Positions 1 to 45,906 are shown, counted from the first letter of the stretch. The stretch: 64,000 nt of DNA from Chaunax sp. Z400 (GCA_037577475.1 CM075202.1:4383501-4447500); one strand, 5' to 3'. The notes: generated from the sequence alone by a model not told the origin. Numbers and translations: made by a program.

Positions 1-3000
1 GCTCAGCGGCCCACAAGGTGCAGCGGGGAAGCCTTTACATGGAGGCACCACCAAACCGTGTGGCACTCAGAGGCTTGGATTAGCCATAGAGACTGAATAG
101 TGCCACTGCATTATTAATCTAGAGGGAGGCTGAGGCATTCTTTCTGTCTTGTGAAACCCCATAGGCTAGACAAACCATTCCAGGCTCCCTCAGACCAACT
201 GGGAAAAACCTGTCAGCGAAAGAATAAGATTCTCTCCCACTGCACTGCTGAGGTGCTTTTGAGCAACACATTTGACACTGGATTGCCCCAGTAAAGCTGT
301 ATTCGACAGTGGGGTGCAGTGGCTGCACCGAGCAGCTCCCAGGTGGGAAACTGGTGCAGGAGTCAGACTGGGAAGAAGAGCAGAGCTAAAAAAAAAAAAG
401 GAGCTAGTGTGCAAAAGAACATGCCTGATCAGCAAAAACATCCCCTTGATAAATTAAGGATCATCTAAATTCATCCTGTGACAATCTCAAAACACGTGCA
501 ACCATCACAATATGCAGCAGGTTTACAGTATATTTCTACTGATACGCAAAAAATGAAGACAAAACACATCGTCCTGGTTTTGTAGACAGTTATGGTCATT
601 TTTCCCCCCCCTTTCAAACCTCATCTGGAAGCAGGTCAGTCCTCATAATCCCATGCTGTGCAGCCAAACATGGGATAATCTCAATAACATGCTTTTTTAA
701 AATGCATGTTAAGGAGATAAAGCATCACTATAAGTAACCAAAAGAAGAAAAATGTTTTCTCACTTACCAATACTGATATCCAATCAGTCATGGAGCCTGT
801 TGACTTCATTCTTAGGAGCTGTATCATCCATTGGAATTAGTTTATACCCCTCACAGTCAGGTAAAACGGATTATTTAATGACAGTGGGCCTCATGCAGGA
901 ACATTTGATTGTATTGTTATCCTAAACCTTTTCTTGTGTCACTTTCTCAAGCTGCCTTCACAAAACCACACATGCAAAAGAGCCGCTTCAACCTGATGAA
1001 TGCCACCTGTTTGTCACAAGGCTCGATTTTGGTCATTAGCATAATCCACGCCCCCCAAATTGCCATATAAGGCCACCTGCTCTGCTCCATTTATGGGCAT
1101 GTTTCATCCACAAAATTGTCTCCCAAGAGTGAAATCAACTTTACACAGTGGAGCCGAACTGTTAACTTAAATCAGCAGATGAAAAAGGTGCTACAAATGT
1201 AATGCTGTCAGCCCTGATATACGGGAGAGAGATGAGAAAACATTGCAAAAGCTGTCAGCGTTGTGTCATTTCATTTCTGTGCAATGACAGAAATAAAGAA
1301 GGAATTGTTTGACATTAAGTTAACTGCCGAGAGCATCTTGCTAAAGCAAAGTGGCCCATAAGTGAAATGGGAGATGACAGTCCTCAGTGCCTCAGGAAAG
1401 AGACGTGCATGAAGACTCTGAAGTTTGAGATTTTTTATAGGTAGTATCAAATTGTTGTAGGCGCCCAATTATAACCTTGAAAAAAAAGGAACTCTGCTAT
1501 CGATCTCCAAGCAAACTGTCGAGCCACAATACACATCGGTCTGATGTTGTAAATATGATGTTCATGCTAGGATTTATTGAGCTTTTTTCAAGTGTAAAAA
1601 GTAAATAATCATACCATCAAATTACATGTAATAGACTGTAGAAATACAGAACAGATTTTACAGTCCAAATTAATTAAACTACACTATATTATTGTTGATG
1701 AATGTTCATTGGAAAGTGGAATAACAGATATTATGTAAAAAAAAAGAAAGAAAAGAAAAAGAAATATAGTTTGCCATTATTGACATTACACTTAAAAAAA
1801 ACAGTTCTTATTATTTTACAGACAATGTCTGTACTTTTATGCTCTTTTTGTATCAAATTAAAGAAACAGAATGAAAATCCATAAAATCAGGTGTGTGCTT
1901 TTTATCATTTGAGTGAATTGCTCCTTTGAAGAACTTTCACACATTCACATTCATCACTGATCCTCTGCTGTGTGCTTCTTTGGCTGGGTGACGTTCGGAT
2001 TAGGTCATACTGCTTGGAAACTGATCGCGTTAGACTCAGCCTCTCAGTGGTTAAGGGTTACGTCATAAGTTATGGATGTTAAGTAAATTGGCAAACATCT
2101 GGGATGATATAAATAACCTTAATTTTCCACTAAACTTGGGGAATGAAATAACCCCCACTGTTTGGCTGATGAACAGCGTGCTCAGGCATCCTCATTAATA
2201 CTTGCACATAAATTTCAACACGCTGTCATGCTGAGAGAGGGCGGCAGGGGCTGGCTGGTGAGTTCTCACTGCTTTGAATGGTGGCATGAGAATAAAAACA
2301 CAATTAATGCCGAATGCACGTGTTAGAATAATTTGCTGTCTATGTGTTCAATTGAAAATGCAAATGGAAGCTGCAGTAAATAAAGTAATATTGCTTAAAG
2401 TTGATTCATGTGATAGAAGATTTCTTTTATTTAGATGCACACTGGCTGAGATGTGATTTGACCCCAACTGCAATGTGCATCAAGAGTGAAATTACACAAC
2501 AGTGAAAATAAAACAGAGTTATATGCTATATGTCCTTTCGAAGTCCACAAAGGCAGCAAAAGTGCCCATCAATATATCTTGAAAACACTGTCACCAAGGC
2601 TACAGAGGAATACATCTTGTGCACAATCTGCAAGGCTAACAGTAGACACCTTGGAGGGATCAGGTAGCAGCGATGAAAGACAGCAATAAAGTAAAGCAAT
2701 GTGACATTTTCAGAGGTCACCAGAGCAGAAAAAAAAACCCCACCCTGGAAATAGTTTGAGAGCGTATCCATGTGTTCACAAGTGCATACACATTCTGGAT
2801 CAGCAGACGTGTCCATCCTTTTCATGCACACATAAAGACGCTGACGTTCTTCAGCCAGCAGCCTCAAGAGACGACAAGTGTGTCCAGGATCGCAGAGAAG
2901 AAGGTGCAGCAAGTGTCGGGTCAAGGGTGAGGTCATCATCACACGGAGGCCGGAGCCGAAGGCAGCAATCTCACAGCGTGTCTAATCAAAGCCTAAAAAA

Positions 3001-6000
3001 ACATCTGCATGGAGAGAAAAATAACTCCACTTGGAATTCAAAAACCTTCACTGGGCCAAGCTTCAGAAGCTTAGAGGAAAGCTTTCCTCTCAAACCCACT
3101 TTGGAGAGATGGAGATGCATGGAGACAAGACAGAATAATGTGTTTTAAAAGACAACAAACACACTTAGGCATCAGGGTTTTTAAAAAAGTTATTAGCAAT
3201 AATCAGAGTTATACCATGTAAATAGTTAAAAACACTCTCCTTTAACCCCCCCCCCCCCCAAAAAAAGAGAAACAAAACTAAATGATGCAGAAAATATCCT
3301 CTGTAGATTTAGTCTGATGACTAACATGGATGGGAACATTAAGGCTGATTCATAATAAGGCTTATAGGTAATACCTTTCATCTAAGGCTCCTTTAAAGAC
3401 CTGCTCCTCTCAATATTAAGTGGATAATTGTGGGCTGATGTGAATTAACATACGCTTAAAGTATGCATAATCAAACTGACACTGAATTTATCCTCCCCCC
3501 GGAATCCAGGGCAGTTAAGATGTTTACGCAGTCTATATAAAAGCCTAAAAGTGAATTTATCATAGCTGGAAGAAATTATTAAGACGTCTTTAACTGGTTG
3601 GGTGCCAACTGTGGCTACCTTCCCATTGAAATGCCACAAGCACAGTCCATTACCTCCCAGGTATTAATGGGAGCCTTTTTATTTAGTGCACTTCTACTAT
3701 AATACTCCATGCTGTTCAATTAAACCTGTTTTTTTTGCATTATTCATTTCAAATAGGGATATATACAGTAGATGTGAAAAGAGGGAGGCAAAATAAGCAC
3801 ATGCAGGGATTTGTTAGCCTGGCTGCTAGCAACAGCGATCTCTTTATTCATGGTATTGATGTGGCTTCAGAGATAGCAATGCTGCTTGCTTGTCCCTCCA
3901 CTTCTGTCCACATTGATTTTAATTAAATGTATTACAGACATTCAGAGCAGGACTGGCTTTGGTGAAGCCTGATTTTCCCTCTAGTGCACCCATGAGGCAT
4001 TTTTAGTTTTTAGTGAAATATCTTCACATAGATTTTCTGCAATTGTGAGCAAATATGCATGAGCCCCGCTGGAGGAATCCTAAACAGCATATGCTAACAT
4101 ACTAAACTAGGATGGCGAACATGATGAATGTCATACATACAGCTCAAATCAGAGCAGCGATCTTGAGTGTCCACTTTTTGATCCTCGAGGGTTTTCAAAC
4201 AACTGGCGCCAATCCAGCCTGATCAGCCGTTTTCAGGGGTTAAACCAGCTCAAATGAGGCCTTTCAATTCTACTGATTTACATCCCAAAGATGTGAAAGC
4301 ATATTCCTCACCCCAGGCTCTGCCAATAGCAATCTGCACTCGAGACTCTGGCCATAATCTGCCATCAGGAGAAACTTATTAACCTGTGCAATACGGCTAA
4401 TTGCATAGGCACTCTTCACTTGTGCTTGGTCATCAGGTTTTGATGGGACAAAGGCGAAGGGTGTAAGGGGAGGTGGTAGGCCCGAGAGGTAGAAGACTGA
4501 GAAAGCAAAGAAATGGAATTGGAGGAAAAAGAGAGCCCACTCCTCTGTTCAGACACAACAGAAGTGTCTGTCCTTTAGCTGCTGCCATACTGTCACACAA
4601 TGACACCATAATTACAGAGCAGGCACCAAAGGACGACAGGCACTGCCCACTTAGCCCTCACAGTGGAAATGGGGAAGCATGCAGGTGCAATTATACAACT
4701 CTTTTCTCCTCCACGTCTGAATTTACCCATCTCTGTCTGTGCAGCCAGTCTCCTCTGTATCAGGATAACAGGCATTTTACTGTCATGCCCTAAAGATAGA
4801 GGATATTTCCTCACATGTGCACATCCGATGATGATGTAATCCCTTTCCCTGATGGAGGCTGCCAAATATGTTACAGCAGTAAGATTTAGTCACGTGTCTA
4901 TCAACATGACAAAGCTTTCTGAGCAATATTTTTTTTGTCATTGTTGTCCCGCTCAGAGGTAGAAACAACATATAATACTTTTCTATTGAAGATTAAATCC
5001 CCAGAGCTTTTAGTGTTGCACTTACTGTGATTAGTATTTGGCACTGTGCATGAATAGTTGATGTACGGCAGCCCTAAGCAAATTATTATCCCCACCACAT
5101 TCATCTGACAGAGACCATTGATTTGCAATTAGTCCAGGGGTGATATACACCCAGGTCTCTCTTTTACAACCAGGTACAGCGTCTTTTGTGAGCTGCGCCC
5201 AGCTATTGTTGTCGAGTCCCACTGTGTCGCCTCAGGCTCTTAGCCAGCGTGGATAAAGTATCAGCTAAAGTGGTGTCGACTTCCACCGTCATCCTCTGAA
5301 TTGCTGTGCATAAGTATGTAAGCGGTGCGCGCCTCCTCAGCCTCCTACTCCTCCCCTTCCGTGAGGTATGCAGGCAGTTTTATCAAACCCTGACTGGGAA
5401 GACAGATGGCTGTGAATAGGAGAGCCTAATGTAAAAGTGTGTGGAGTATGGCGGGGTGTGAGATAAGCGGCAGCCGGCCATTTCTCTCTGGCTGTGTTGA
5501 GGTACAGGGCCTTAAATCACCTGTTATCTCCTGCAGCCTCAGCCAGACGCTAATGGTCATCACAGTGGGTTGAACCCTGCAGGCAGCGGTAGGGGGAGGC
5601 GGGGTGGGGGCTGGAGCTGTGGAGGCTGCTCTCCACTGCAGCAGGTTCCACGTGGTCACATGGAGGTGTAGCGGGTTTTCCAGCAGCAACATTGGTCTTT
5701 GTGCTCTATGGCCCATTGACATGAAGCCATTAGGCTACTGTAAAGCGTGACATCACTCCACAGACGGAATTATAGCAGCCACACTGCATTTAAAGGAATA
5801 GTCTTACATGTTACACATTGGGCCTTATTTCCTGAGGCTGTACCGTCATTCTGATAACGTTTTAATCATTGGAAATGGAAACATTGTGATAGAAAAGTCC
5901 AACAGGAAATATTTTGACAAATTGTGAACAAACCCAGAGTTTAGACAGATTATCTATGTATGAAATTATTTTTATTTAATGAATGAAATCCTAAAACCTC

Positions 6001-6789
6001 ATTTTAATGATAATAATAATAATAATATTCTCTTATGTTGCAGGAAAAATGTGTGTTTGCACAACTGTGGTATAGACTGTGATGGTTTTTTACTTATATA
6101 TAATTCCTCCTCTTAAGTAAGTTAAGTTTAACTGGGTTGGGTTCATTCCAAGGCCCTGATAACGCATCGTATTTTCTAGGAGCAGCAGGGTCTGACATGG
6201 ATTCATTATTTTTCTAACATCTTTCTTCGTTTTAGACATTTCTGTATTTTTCCCCCCTCTGCCTGAGTTGCTGATTTTGAAGTGTGTGTGTTTTTTGGCA
6301 ACATTGAAGTCAGCATCTGATGACGGGTGGTGGGTTGACTGTATATGGTCATGAATATCTAATGTAATAGAGAAATATTTATGAAGTGAGGATTTCAGAG
6401 GCTTTAAAAGCAGAACATGTCATTTCTGCCGCTCCATCAAGGACGTAGTGGAGATGATGCTGTGGAGGAGCTTGATATCATGGGGGTTGTTGCTCTAATT
6501 AATCAACAACCACCATCCTGATGAAATGACATGAAATAAAATGGATGAGGTAATGTTTTAAAATTCAATTCACGTTAACTTTATTAATGTTTGTCGACTT
6601 CCTTCCCTACTCCTTGATTCTTTGGAATTCATAGCAGCAAATGAAACACACTGAAAACGATGACATCACAGCCCAGCTGCGCACATGCCTATTATACAGT
6701 CCCAGCCTGATTTGCGTATGCGGACAGAACACCATGGACAAAACAACAACAAAAAACAATGTCTGTCTGGTTTTGTTTGTGCTGAAGAC
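1..6789. other. Noncoding flank downstream of FUT8, part 1
   Basis: No exon, RNA gene or transposon with clear ends was seen. Open frames here are short, low-complexity or without recognisable domains. The stretch holds a 14-nt C-run (3246-3259), A-rich runs (1739-1765) and a CArG/KLF/E-box cluster (1046-1079) noted separately. Confidence 0.5.
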
Positions 6790-6790
6790 T

Positions 6791-6999
6791 CTTGTAAAGT
6801 TTATTTATTTTTGTCTTTTCTTGTAAAGTTTATTTATTTATCTCTTGTAAAGTGTATTTATTTATTTATCTCTTGTAAAGTTTATTTATTTTTTTCTGTT
6901 CTTGTAAAGTTTATTTATTTATCTCTTGTAAAGTATATTTATTTATTTATCTCTTGTAAAGTATATTTATTTATTTATCTCTTGTAAAGTTTATTTATG
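6791..6999 (+). repeat. Minisatellite of CTTGTAAAG-(T/A)TATTTATTT units
   Basis: Eight copies of CTTGTAAAG start at 6791, 6820, 6844, 6872, 6901, 6925, 6953 and 6981, each followed by a TTTATTTATTT-like tail. The spacings are 29, 24, 28, 29, 24, 28 and 28, so the array is built from an 81-bp higher-order unit repeated twice plus one extra 28-bp unit. It creates a meaningless VKFIYLSL-type open frame. Confidence 0.9.
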
Positions 7000-7329
7000 C
7001 TACTCCAATGTAGATTTACTGCAACACGACTGTGATTTTATTCTGTGGTGTTTATTTTGAAAGGGTACGGCGCTATGTGTCTCTATCTATGTGAGCTAAT
7101 CCACAGGGAGTGATACAGTATCTGCAGGGAGTGACGAGGCCGGAGGCCAGACTCCAAACTCCACCTACGTTCTGCAGCTGTAACATTTCAAAATCGAGAA
7201 GATGTCTGACTGAACGATGAAAGTAAAATGTCATTTATTTTCTAATTGTACCACAGTTATCCTTTAAAACATCCTCCGATTCCATCATGATGTTACTTTC
7301 ACTTCCGTCATTGCCATTAATATGCACTA

Positions 7330-7680
7330 TTATGACATCATTTGTCTCCGGAGGTAGACTGGGACGTCCACCAACTGGAAGCAGATTGTTCGATTCCCAG
7401 CTCCAGTTACAAGTGTCCTTGGGCAAGATGCTGATCCCCCAAATTACTCCATTGGTGTGTGAGTGTGTGTGAATGGCTGAGCATGGAGATATTATTGGAT
7501 AGGAAGTGGTGGCTGCTAATGAGCAGGTTGCCACCTTGCATGGCAGCCTCTGTCATCACCATCTGAAAGTGTGTGTGAATGTGGCGAGTGCTGAGAAGCT
7601 CTTGGAGGAGTTGGTAGACAACTTTCACCATAGTGCTAATAATGTACTTCATCAGGCTGGAAATTCAAAGCACCGTCTGT
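7330..7680 (+). repeat. Teleost interspersed repeat with tRNA-like B-box
   Basis: Contains TGTTCGATTCCCAGCTCC (close to the Pol III B-box GGTTCGANTCC), then GTCCTTGGGCAAGATGCTGA, GTGTGTGAATGG and CACCTTGCATGGCAGCCTCT. I recognise this chain as a widespread fish short interspersed element. The copy is diverged, its ends are approximate, and the class (SINE or hAT-like MITE) is uncertain. Confidence 0.6.
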
Positions 7681-7857
7681 CTTACAACAAAGGAAGCTGC
7701 AGAGAGCCGAGTGACGGTGACGCCGTCATCGGTGTGACATCACAGAACTCTCAGACCAGCTGTAGCATTCAGGAAACTGTCAAAAACTAGAAAAGCATGC
7801 AACAAATTGTTGTCAAGTAAGTTCTGCAGAAATCTTCAGCCACAAATCTGAATACTC

Positions 7858-8155
7858 TCAACCCGTATGCTGTTTAGAGGCAGCAGTCCTTCTTCCCAGC
7901 TCATCCTGAGGTATCCTGAGGTGTTTGCAAGCCAGATGAGATGTGCAATACCTCCAGCGAGTTCTGGGTCTACTCTGGGGTCGTCTCCCAGTTGGACGTG
8001 CCAGGAAAACCTCCAAAGGGAGGCGCCCTGAGGGCCTCCTAATCAGATGCCCGAACCATCTCATCTGGCTCCTTTCAACATGAAGGAGCAGCGACTCTAC
8101 TCCGAGCTCCCTCCGGATGTCCGAGCTCTAAGCTCTCAGGGAAGAACGCTCCTCT
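7858..8155 (-). mobile_element. LINE (non-LTR retrotransposon) 3' remnant with ORF end
   Basis: The minus strand encodes VESLLLHVERSQMRWFGHLI, then RRPSGRLPLEVFLARPTGRR and RPRTRWRYCTSHLA. This is the C-terminal end found after the reverse transcriptase in abundant fish non-LTR elements (RSQLRWFGHL, then GRPRTRWRDY). Only about 300 bp is left; the polymerase core is missing and the copy is dead. The clade was not determined. Confidence 0.75.
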
Positions 8156-8159
8156 TTGC

Positions 8160-10939
8160 TGCCATCTCATTGTTTTGGTCACTACGCAGAACTCATAGAT
8201 TATTTCCAATTAACTGCAACGACTGTTTTATGTATAGAATACGCGTGTTTTCCGAATAGAATTATAGTCCTCCGGTGTGTCAGCACAGGATTATAAACAC
8301 TGGTTTTATGGATTCACAGCAGGGATCATTGTTAAGTCCATTATGTGTGCCAAACAAAACACCTTTGGTCCTTTGAGTGAGGATGTACTCCACACCTGCC
8401 TGTGAGCCTGCTGGTCAGGCTCTGTGCCAGGAATCAGGTTTATAGCATCAGGCATCCAGATAACAGGAAGGATAAAATACAGAGCTAATAAAAGCCAAAG
8501 AGTGAATGATTACACAGTTGATTGAAGGTGAGTAGGAGAAACACTGATAAGATATGCAGGTTTCTTCAGCTGGTGAAAACCGGACAGTTTCTTGTTCCAG
8601 CTCCTCCTCTCAGCTGTGATGCAGGCCAGGTACTGTAGGGCAGCCCTGACTTGTTACCGCTGCACCAACAGAGAGAGCTGATTGGAGCCGGCCAGGGCGA
8701 CAATAATCATTTCCATTCCCCCTCCATTTCTCATGAGTCAGTCAGAATTAATTCAGCTTTCCTTTACGAGATTAGAATTCCAGAAGGCTGTTGAGTTCCC
8801 ACTTATCTCTATATAATATGAAGTCCATCAGGACTGCACGGCCACCGACTATGGTCCACGTTCCTGAGGCATGTTAAAGCACAGATCTGCAAAGTTTGTA
8901 TTACAGGCTACTCACATGCTAATATGTATACAGAGAGCATATGAGCACATGGAGTAAAGCCCATGGTGAAGTTCATTTAGGGTGTGTCCAACTCCCTTTA
9001 GCTGGTTAATCTGGGCATAATCTGGCTGCACAGAATGCAAAATCTTGGAAAACCTCATTTTGCGTGTGTCTGAATTTGTGGAATTATGAGACACAAGTTT
9101 ATGGTAATACTGAGACCCTCAGGTTTCTATTCAGGCAGACATGACAGATGTGCTTTCACAGTCAGGTAGGTTGTTAAAGGTAGTAAACATAGCTGTTCCC
9201 CATCATTAGCTCTAGGGACCAATTAAGTTTCCCTAATTGAGCTGACGAGGTAAAGACGTACAGTTTTCATACATAGTGTTGTGCTCTCATATTTTCTCCT
9301 CTTATTTACAAGATGACGTAGTGATGTAGTGAGTAAGTCCTGCTACACACCAACATTACCCAAAGAGCAGCCCACTGCAAATAAGCGTAGCTAAAATACA
9401 AGAAATAAACACCGACTTTGAGGAGAAAATGGCTGAATACTCGTGAAATTATCTGTCCGTGGAGCAAGACATTTTTACTGGTCGAGAAATCTTTAAATAG
9501 GTTGTTATTCAAGAAATAAGTAGGCTATAAATAATTTTCAAAACAAGACAAATTATCTCATGTTTCCACATCGAAGATTCTAAATCTTGGCAAGTACCAA
9601 ACAATTTGCAGTGAACTCCAAGGCTGATCTGCTGGGACACCCAGCGGCCGCCACAGAGCCAGTGGCTTTAAACCAGAAAGGGAGACTTGATCCACAACCT
9701 TTTCCCTCAGCCTTTTAAAGCAACCTAACCTGTTGACGTGCGTTTTCAAAAACACGAGGCACTCGTATTGGACGGCTCCCCCATCAACACATTACAACTC
9801 GACGTGGGAGGCCTGCAAACAGCCTGGCTGTGCACTAAAACGCTCGGCGACAATTAGACCACAAAGAAAGGTGCCTGCCGAAGCCCTCGCTGCTCTCCAT
9901 CAGGAGCAGAGCCCAATTAACTGAATAATTAACTGAACTAACGTCTCTCTTAAACGACGGTTAAGGCCACTATGACAGTAACGAGTGTATTTTAATTAAA
10001 GTGCCCTCCAGTTCGCGTGTGCATTTATAAAGCCCACGAGGGACTCTTCCTCAGGCTGTATGTGCATTGTGATCGCTTTGTCAACGTGGGCTAAATTGGT
10101 TGCGGATTGTTGTCAGGCAGGGACAAAAAAACAACAAAAAAACAACCCAATAAAGCTATTTCTCTCCCTTGCACACGCCATAAAACTCATCTCCGCAACC
10201 AGCGCTGCAGCTTTCCTTATGGGTGTCCAATAGAGCATGCAGATCGGCATTGGAATTAAAGAGGGATCCGTAATGAGACTCCCAGAGCCCCCTCAGTAAG
10301 AAAGTAACAAGACAGGCAATAAATAAGACACAAAGAACAAGACTGCACACGATTTAGACGTGCAGGAAGTAGGAAGTGGGACAGCAGACAGGAGCAGGAA
10401 GTCCTCCGGTGCTTTAATGACGTACCTGGCTACAAGGGAAGAGATGTTTGGTATTTGTGGCAGAAATGTCATGTAGCTGTCACAAGGAATATCTAGATGA
10501 AGGATGGTAATGTCTCCATTGACGGCACTGATCCTGCTCCTCAGTTTGAAAAATAAATCAAAGACAGATTTAAGAGTTTTTAGCTCTTAAAAGACTCGAA
10601 TGCATTCACTCTCTCCCTGAATGATTTATAAAACAAACTACTGCTACTATTTGAAGGCAGGAGGTAGCTCTAATCCTGGGATGTCGAAATGATATCAATT
10701 TTAGGCGCGGGCTCCTCATTTTATGGAGATATCAAAAGATGAACTTAAGGTAATGACTTTTTAAAAATAGATGATGCCCTTCAGGAAATGAGCACTTCAA
10801 ATATGAAACAGCCTTGATTTTCAGTTTGGGATGTCTGTAATGCAGCTGAAGCATGAGCAGCCTGATTGAACGAGCAGGTGTCGCCCGTTAGGAGGCGCGG
10901 GAGCAGATGGTCGAAAGAACCGGACCAAAAAGGAAAAAA
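8160..10939. other. Noncoding flank downstream of FUT8, part 2
   Basis: Between the LINE remnant and the inferred 3' end of FUT8 I see no exon or RNA gene. The stretch is moderately AT-rich with scattered short A-runs (10126-10142). No satellite or transposon with defined ends was recognised. Confidence 0.45.
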
Positions 10940-12340
10940 AAAGTGTTGGTTTCTCAAGTTTATTCGATCTGTGGTTATCAAAGACAATGCCCAAGAACAT
11001 AAATTATGATTAAAAAAGCCTTCATGGTGGGGAGTTTGATATGACATAGCTTTATCATTTTTAAAAGTAGGCATATTTATCCTCATTTGTTTTAAAAGAG
11101 CAATGTTAAAAGTAAAAACAAACAGATGGACAGAAGAGACAGCAGAGGTGCCAAAAAAAAAGAGAAAAAAAAAGACATTTTTCTCAGTGGAGTGCTTCTT
11201 TAGATGAGCCTCAGGACGGCTGTCTGGGGTGAGCATGTGCACCATGAGTTCACCATACTTCACATAATCTTACCATTGTTCACCAGAGGTCACCAGCAGA
11301 GTAATTGGAGTTCACCATTGTTCAAAGTGCTGGGGGCTGAGGACAGTCCCCACTGTCATCGCCGGTCTCCTGCTGGCTGCACGAACACTATTCAGTCGGG
11401 AGGAAAGTCAGTAATAAAAACACACACTGCTCACTAATAACCAGGCACCAGGTCGTCACATGGCCCCTTCAGCTTAGAACAGCCCTCACAGGCACACTTG
11501 ATCGTACACATCCATCCACACGTGCACACATACACATACACACCCACTGTACAGTATACAATGCACAAGCCCCATACGCACGGAATTAAGATCGTTAAAA
11601 ACACTTGATGAAAGCACAATATGGTATTTCAAAATTAATTGCACATGTATAGACGAGATGGAGGAAGCACGGTGAGTGGAGCAGGAGGAGGAGGAGCAGG
11701 AGGAGGAGGAGGTGGGTGGGGTTGTAGTGAGCATGGCAAGAGAGTACATTCAGTGAACCAAAAAAAACATGGAGAAAAAGAGGGGGAAAAAAAAGGCAAG
11801 ATTAGAATCAAAATCACTGAAAATAATTAAATAAAAAATCACTTTTATCCAGTTTGTCTTTTTTTTCCTTTTTTTTCCAGTCATTGATTCGAAGCTAACT
11901 CTGGGGGGGGGGTGCCAGTCTTACAGGAGTAAGTCCCAGTCTCATCTCTGCTGTGTAGATCTGAATGGTTTCCTTTCTTTCTTTAAAATCAGTGTTCAGC
12001 GTCTACATCTCTACACACCCAACGTCAGAGCATCGGGCGGGGGAGAGGGGGGAGGAGGAGTGGTAGGTGCAAGTCCCCCATGACCTCACCTGTGCACAGT
12101 CATTTACACAAGTGTGTGGACACACAAACGCACACATTCGCGCATTCATACACACACACTCTCACATTAACACGCAGTGCATTCTCATTCCCATCACCCC
12201 TGGGAACGGGCCTGTTCTCTCCTTCTCATCTCAGCGCACTGAGTACGCTCCTCTCTTCTGTACAAAAGCAGCCTCCTTCCCTGGAATCGGAGTCCGCGTG
12301 TTCCTCCTCACTCCTTCTCTTCTTCCTGTCATTTAATCTT
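10940..12340 (-). other. fut8: Probable FUT8 3'UTR with poly(A) signal
   Basis: Reading the minus strand from the stop, the first AATAAA with a U-rich stretch behind it is at 10964-10959, followed by a T-run at about 10946-10930. That gives a 3'UTR of roughly 1.4 kb. An ATTAAA at 12338-12333, directly after the stop, is less likely because it would leave almost no UTR. The interval contains a CA-rich stretch (about 12110-12170), a GGA-rich stretch (about 11680-11712) and poly-A/poly-T runs, but no second gene. The end is inferred. Confidence 0.5.
10959..10964 (-). terminator. Candidate FUT8 polyadenylation signal AATAAA
   Basis: TTTATT on the plus strand reads AATAAA in the sense of FUT8, about 1.38 kb past the stop codon, with a downstream T-rich element within 15-30 nt. 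It is the first canonical hexamer in the sense direction apart from an ATTAAA abutting the stop. Confidence 0.5.
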
Positions 12341-44723
<32,383 letters not shown>

Positions 44724-44940
44724 TGTTTAACCTCACCCACCCAAAAATGCTTCTCGGCGTGCCTGTACACCCCCCCCCCCTCCCCCCCTCCCCCCCCGAC
44801 CCGCCGGCCTTCCTGCCGGATGTGCACACACCCGTTGACCCGTCACACCAAGCGCCACAGCGCCAACCTTGGCATCGGCATCTTTGCAGGGATGGTGCTC
44901 GGTTGGACAGATGAGAAGGGAGATGAGGCGTCGTTTGTGG
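44724..44940 (-). other. fut8: Possible 5'UTR part of the FUT8 start-codon exon
   Basis: Upstream of the ATG on the minus strand there is a strong acceptor-like sequence at about 44941-44970: a 16-nt T-run, then CTTTCACACTCCTGAG. If used, the exon carries 217 nt of 5'UTR. That UTR contains a GGGGGGAGG-rich stretch (44769-44799) and a short upstream ORF starting at two nearby ATGs (MPMPRLALWRLV, then stop), about 160 nt before the true start. A splice acceptor here is inferred; no noncoding exon further upstream was recognised. Confidence 0.35.
44767..44799 (+). repeat. C-rich homopolymer-like tract
   Basis: Runs of C broken by single T bases, on the minus strand a G-rich tract (GGGGGGAGGGGGGGAGG) about 45-75 nt upstream of the FUT8 ATG. 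It could form a G-quadruplex if transcribed in the 5'UTR. Confidence 0.85.
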
Positions 44941-45868
44941 CTCAGGAGTGTGAAAGAAAAAAAAAAAAAAACAGTAGGCGTTTCTCCAGCGATCACACAG
45001 CCTTCCCTGTGAGTGCTAAAGCATGGCTAGCAGGTCAGAGGTCTTGTTTCGATGGCCCAAGTAGTGTCTTCTCTCCCTCACCCAGCTCCGTGCTGACCAG
45101 CTTGTCCCACACCGTTTTGCTGGTTTCTTCCTGTCCCACGGGATTCTTCTATTTGAGTTGTGTCCTACAGAAAAGAAAAAACGTGGCCGTAAGTTGAGAT
45201 TCTTGCACAACATTTTGTCCCGCAAATACTTAATAGGCGTGTGAAATAAAAGCAAATCAACGAAGAGCCAAGCCAGCAAGCCAATGTAACAGATGAATAC
45301 TGGTGAAGAGGAGAGCAACAGAATGAGACATGCCTCATATAGTGTCATATGGAGATAGAGAGCAGAGAACAGGGCAGACAGAACGACAGATAAAGTCAAG
45401 TTGTTGCAGACTGGGCCCGACATAACCCCGTCTCAGCAGCCGACAGGATTGATCAGCATGACGCTGCAGTTTGCATTGACGTAGTGATGTGCAGGTCCTG
45501 AACTATGTTGGATTGCTGTCATGGCAGGACAAGGATGTTCTACTTTCCACGTCCTGCCTGCTCGCTTGCACATTATACACACACACACAGACAGACAGAC
45601 ACACACACACAGAAGCAATCAGTCAACCAAGAATAAACATTGAATTTCCTCAACACCAAACACTGAATCCTCAACCACAGCCGACCACAACCCACTTCCG
45701 ATGCTTTTTCTCCCACACGCTTAGATAAAGAATGACTACTACTACGTCCCAAATGTTCCCCCTGAATGTCTTCCTCCTTCCCAAGCGCCCACTGCCATCC
45801 CCATAGCCTTCATGACTTGAACGCAACGTTGTCAAGGTGACACGATGAGCTCAATGGAGCAGAGGGAA

Positions 45869-45906
<38 letters not shown>

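Noticed and set aside
2756..3148. A 130-codon open frame
   Set aside because: No domain, no conservation clue and no splice context; likely chance.
6685..6987. A repetitive VKFIYLSL-type open frame
   Set aside because: It is the translation of the minisatellite at 6791-6999.
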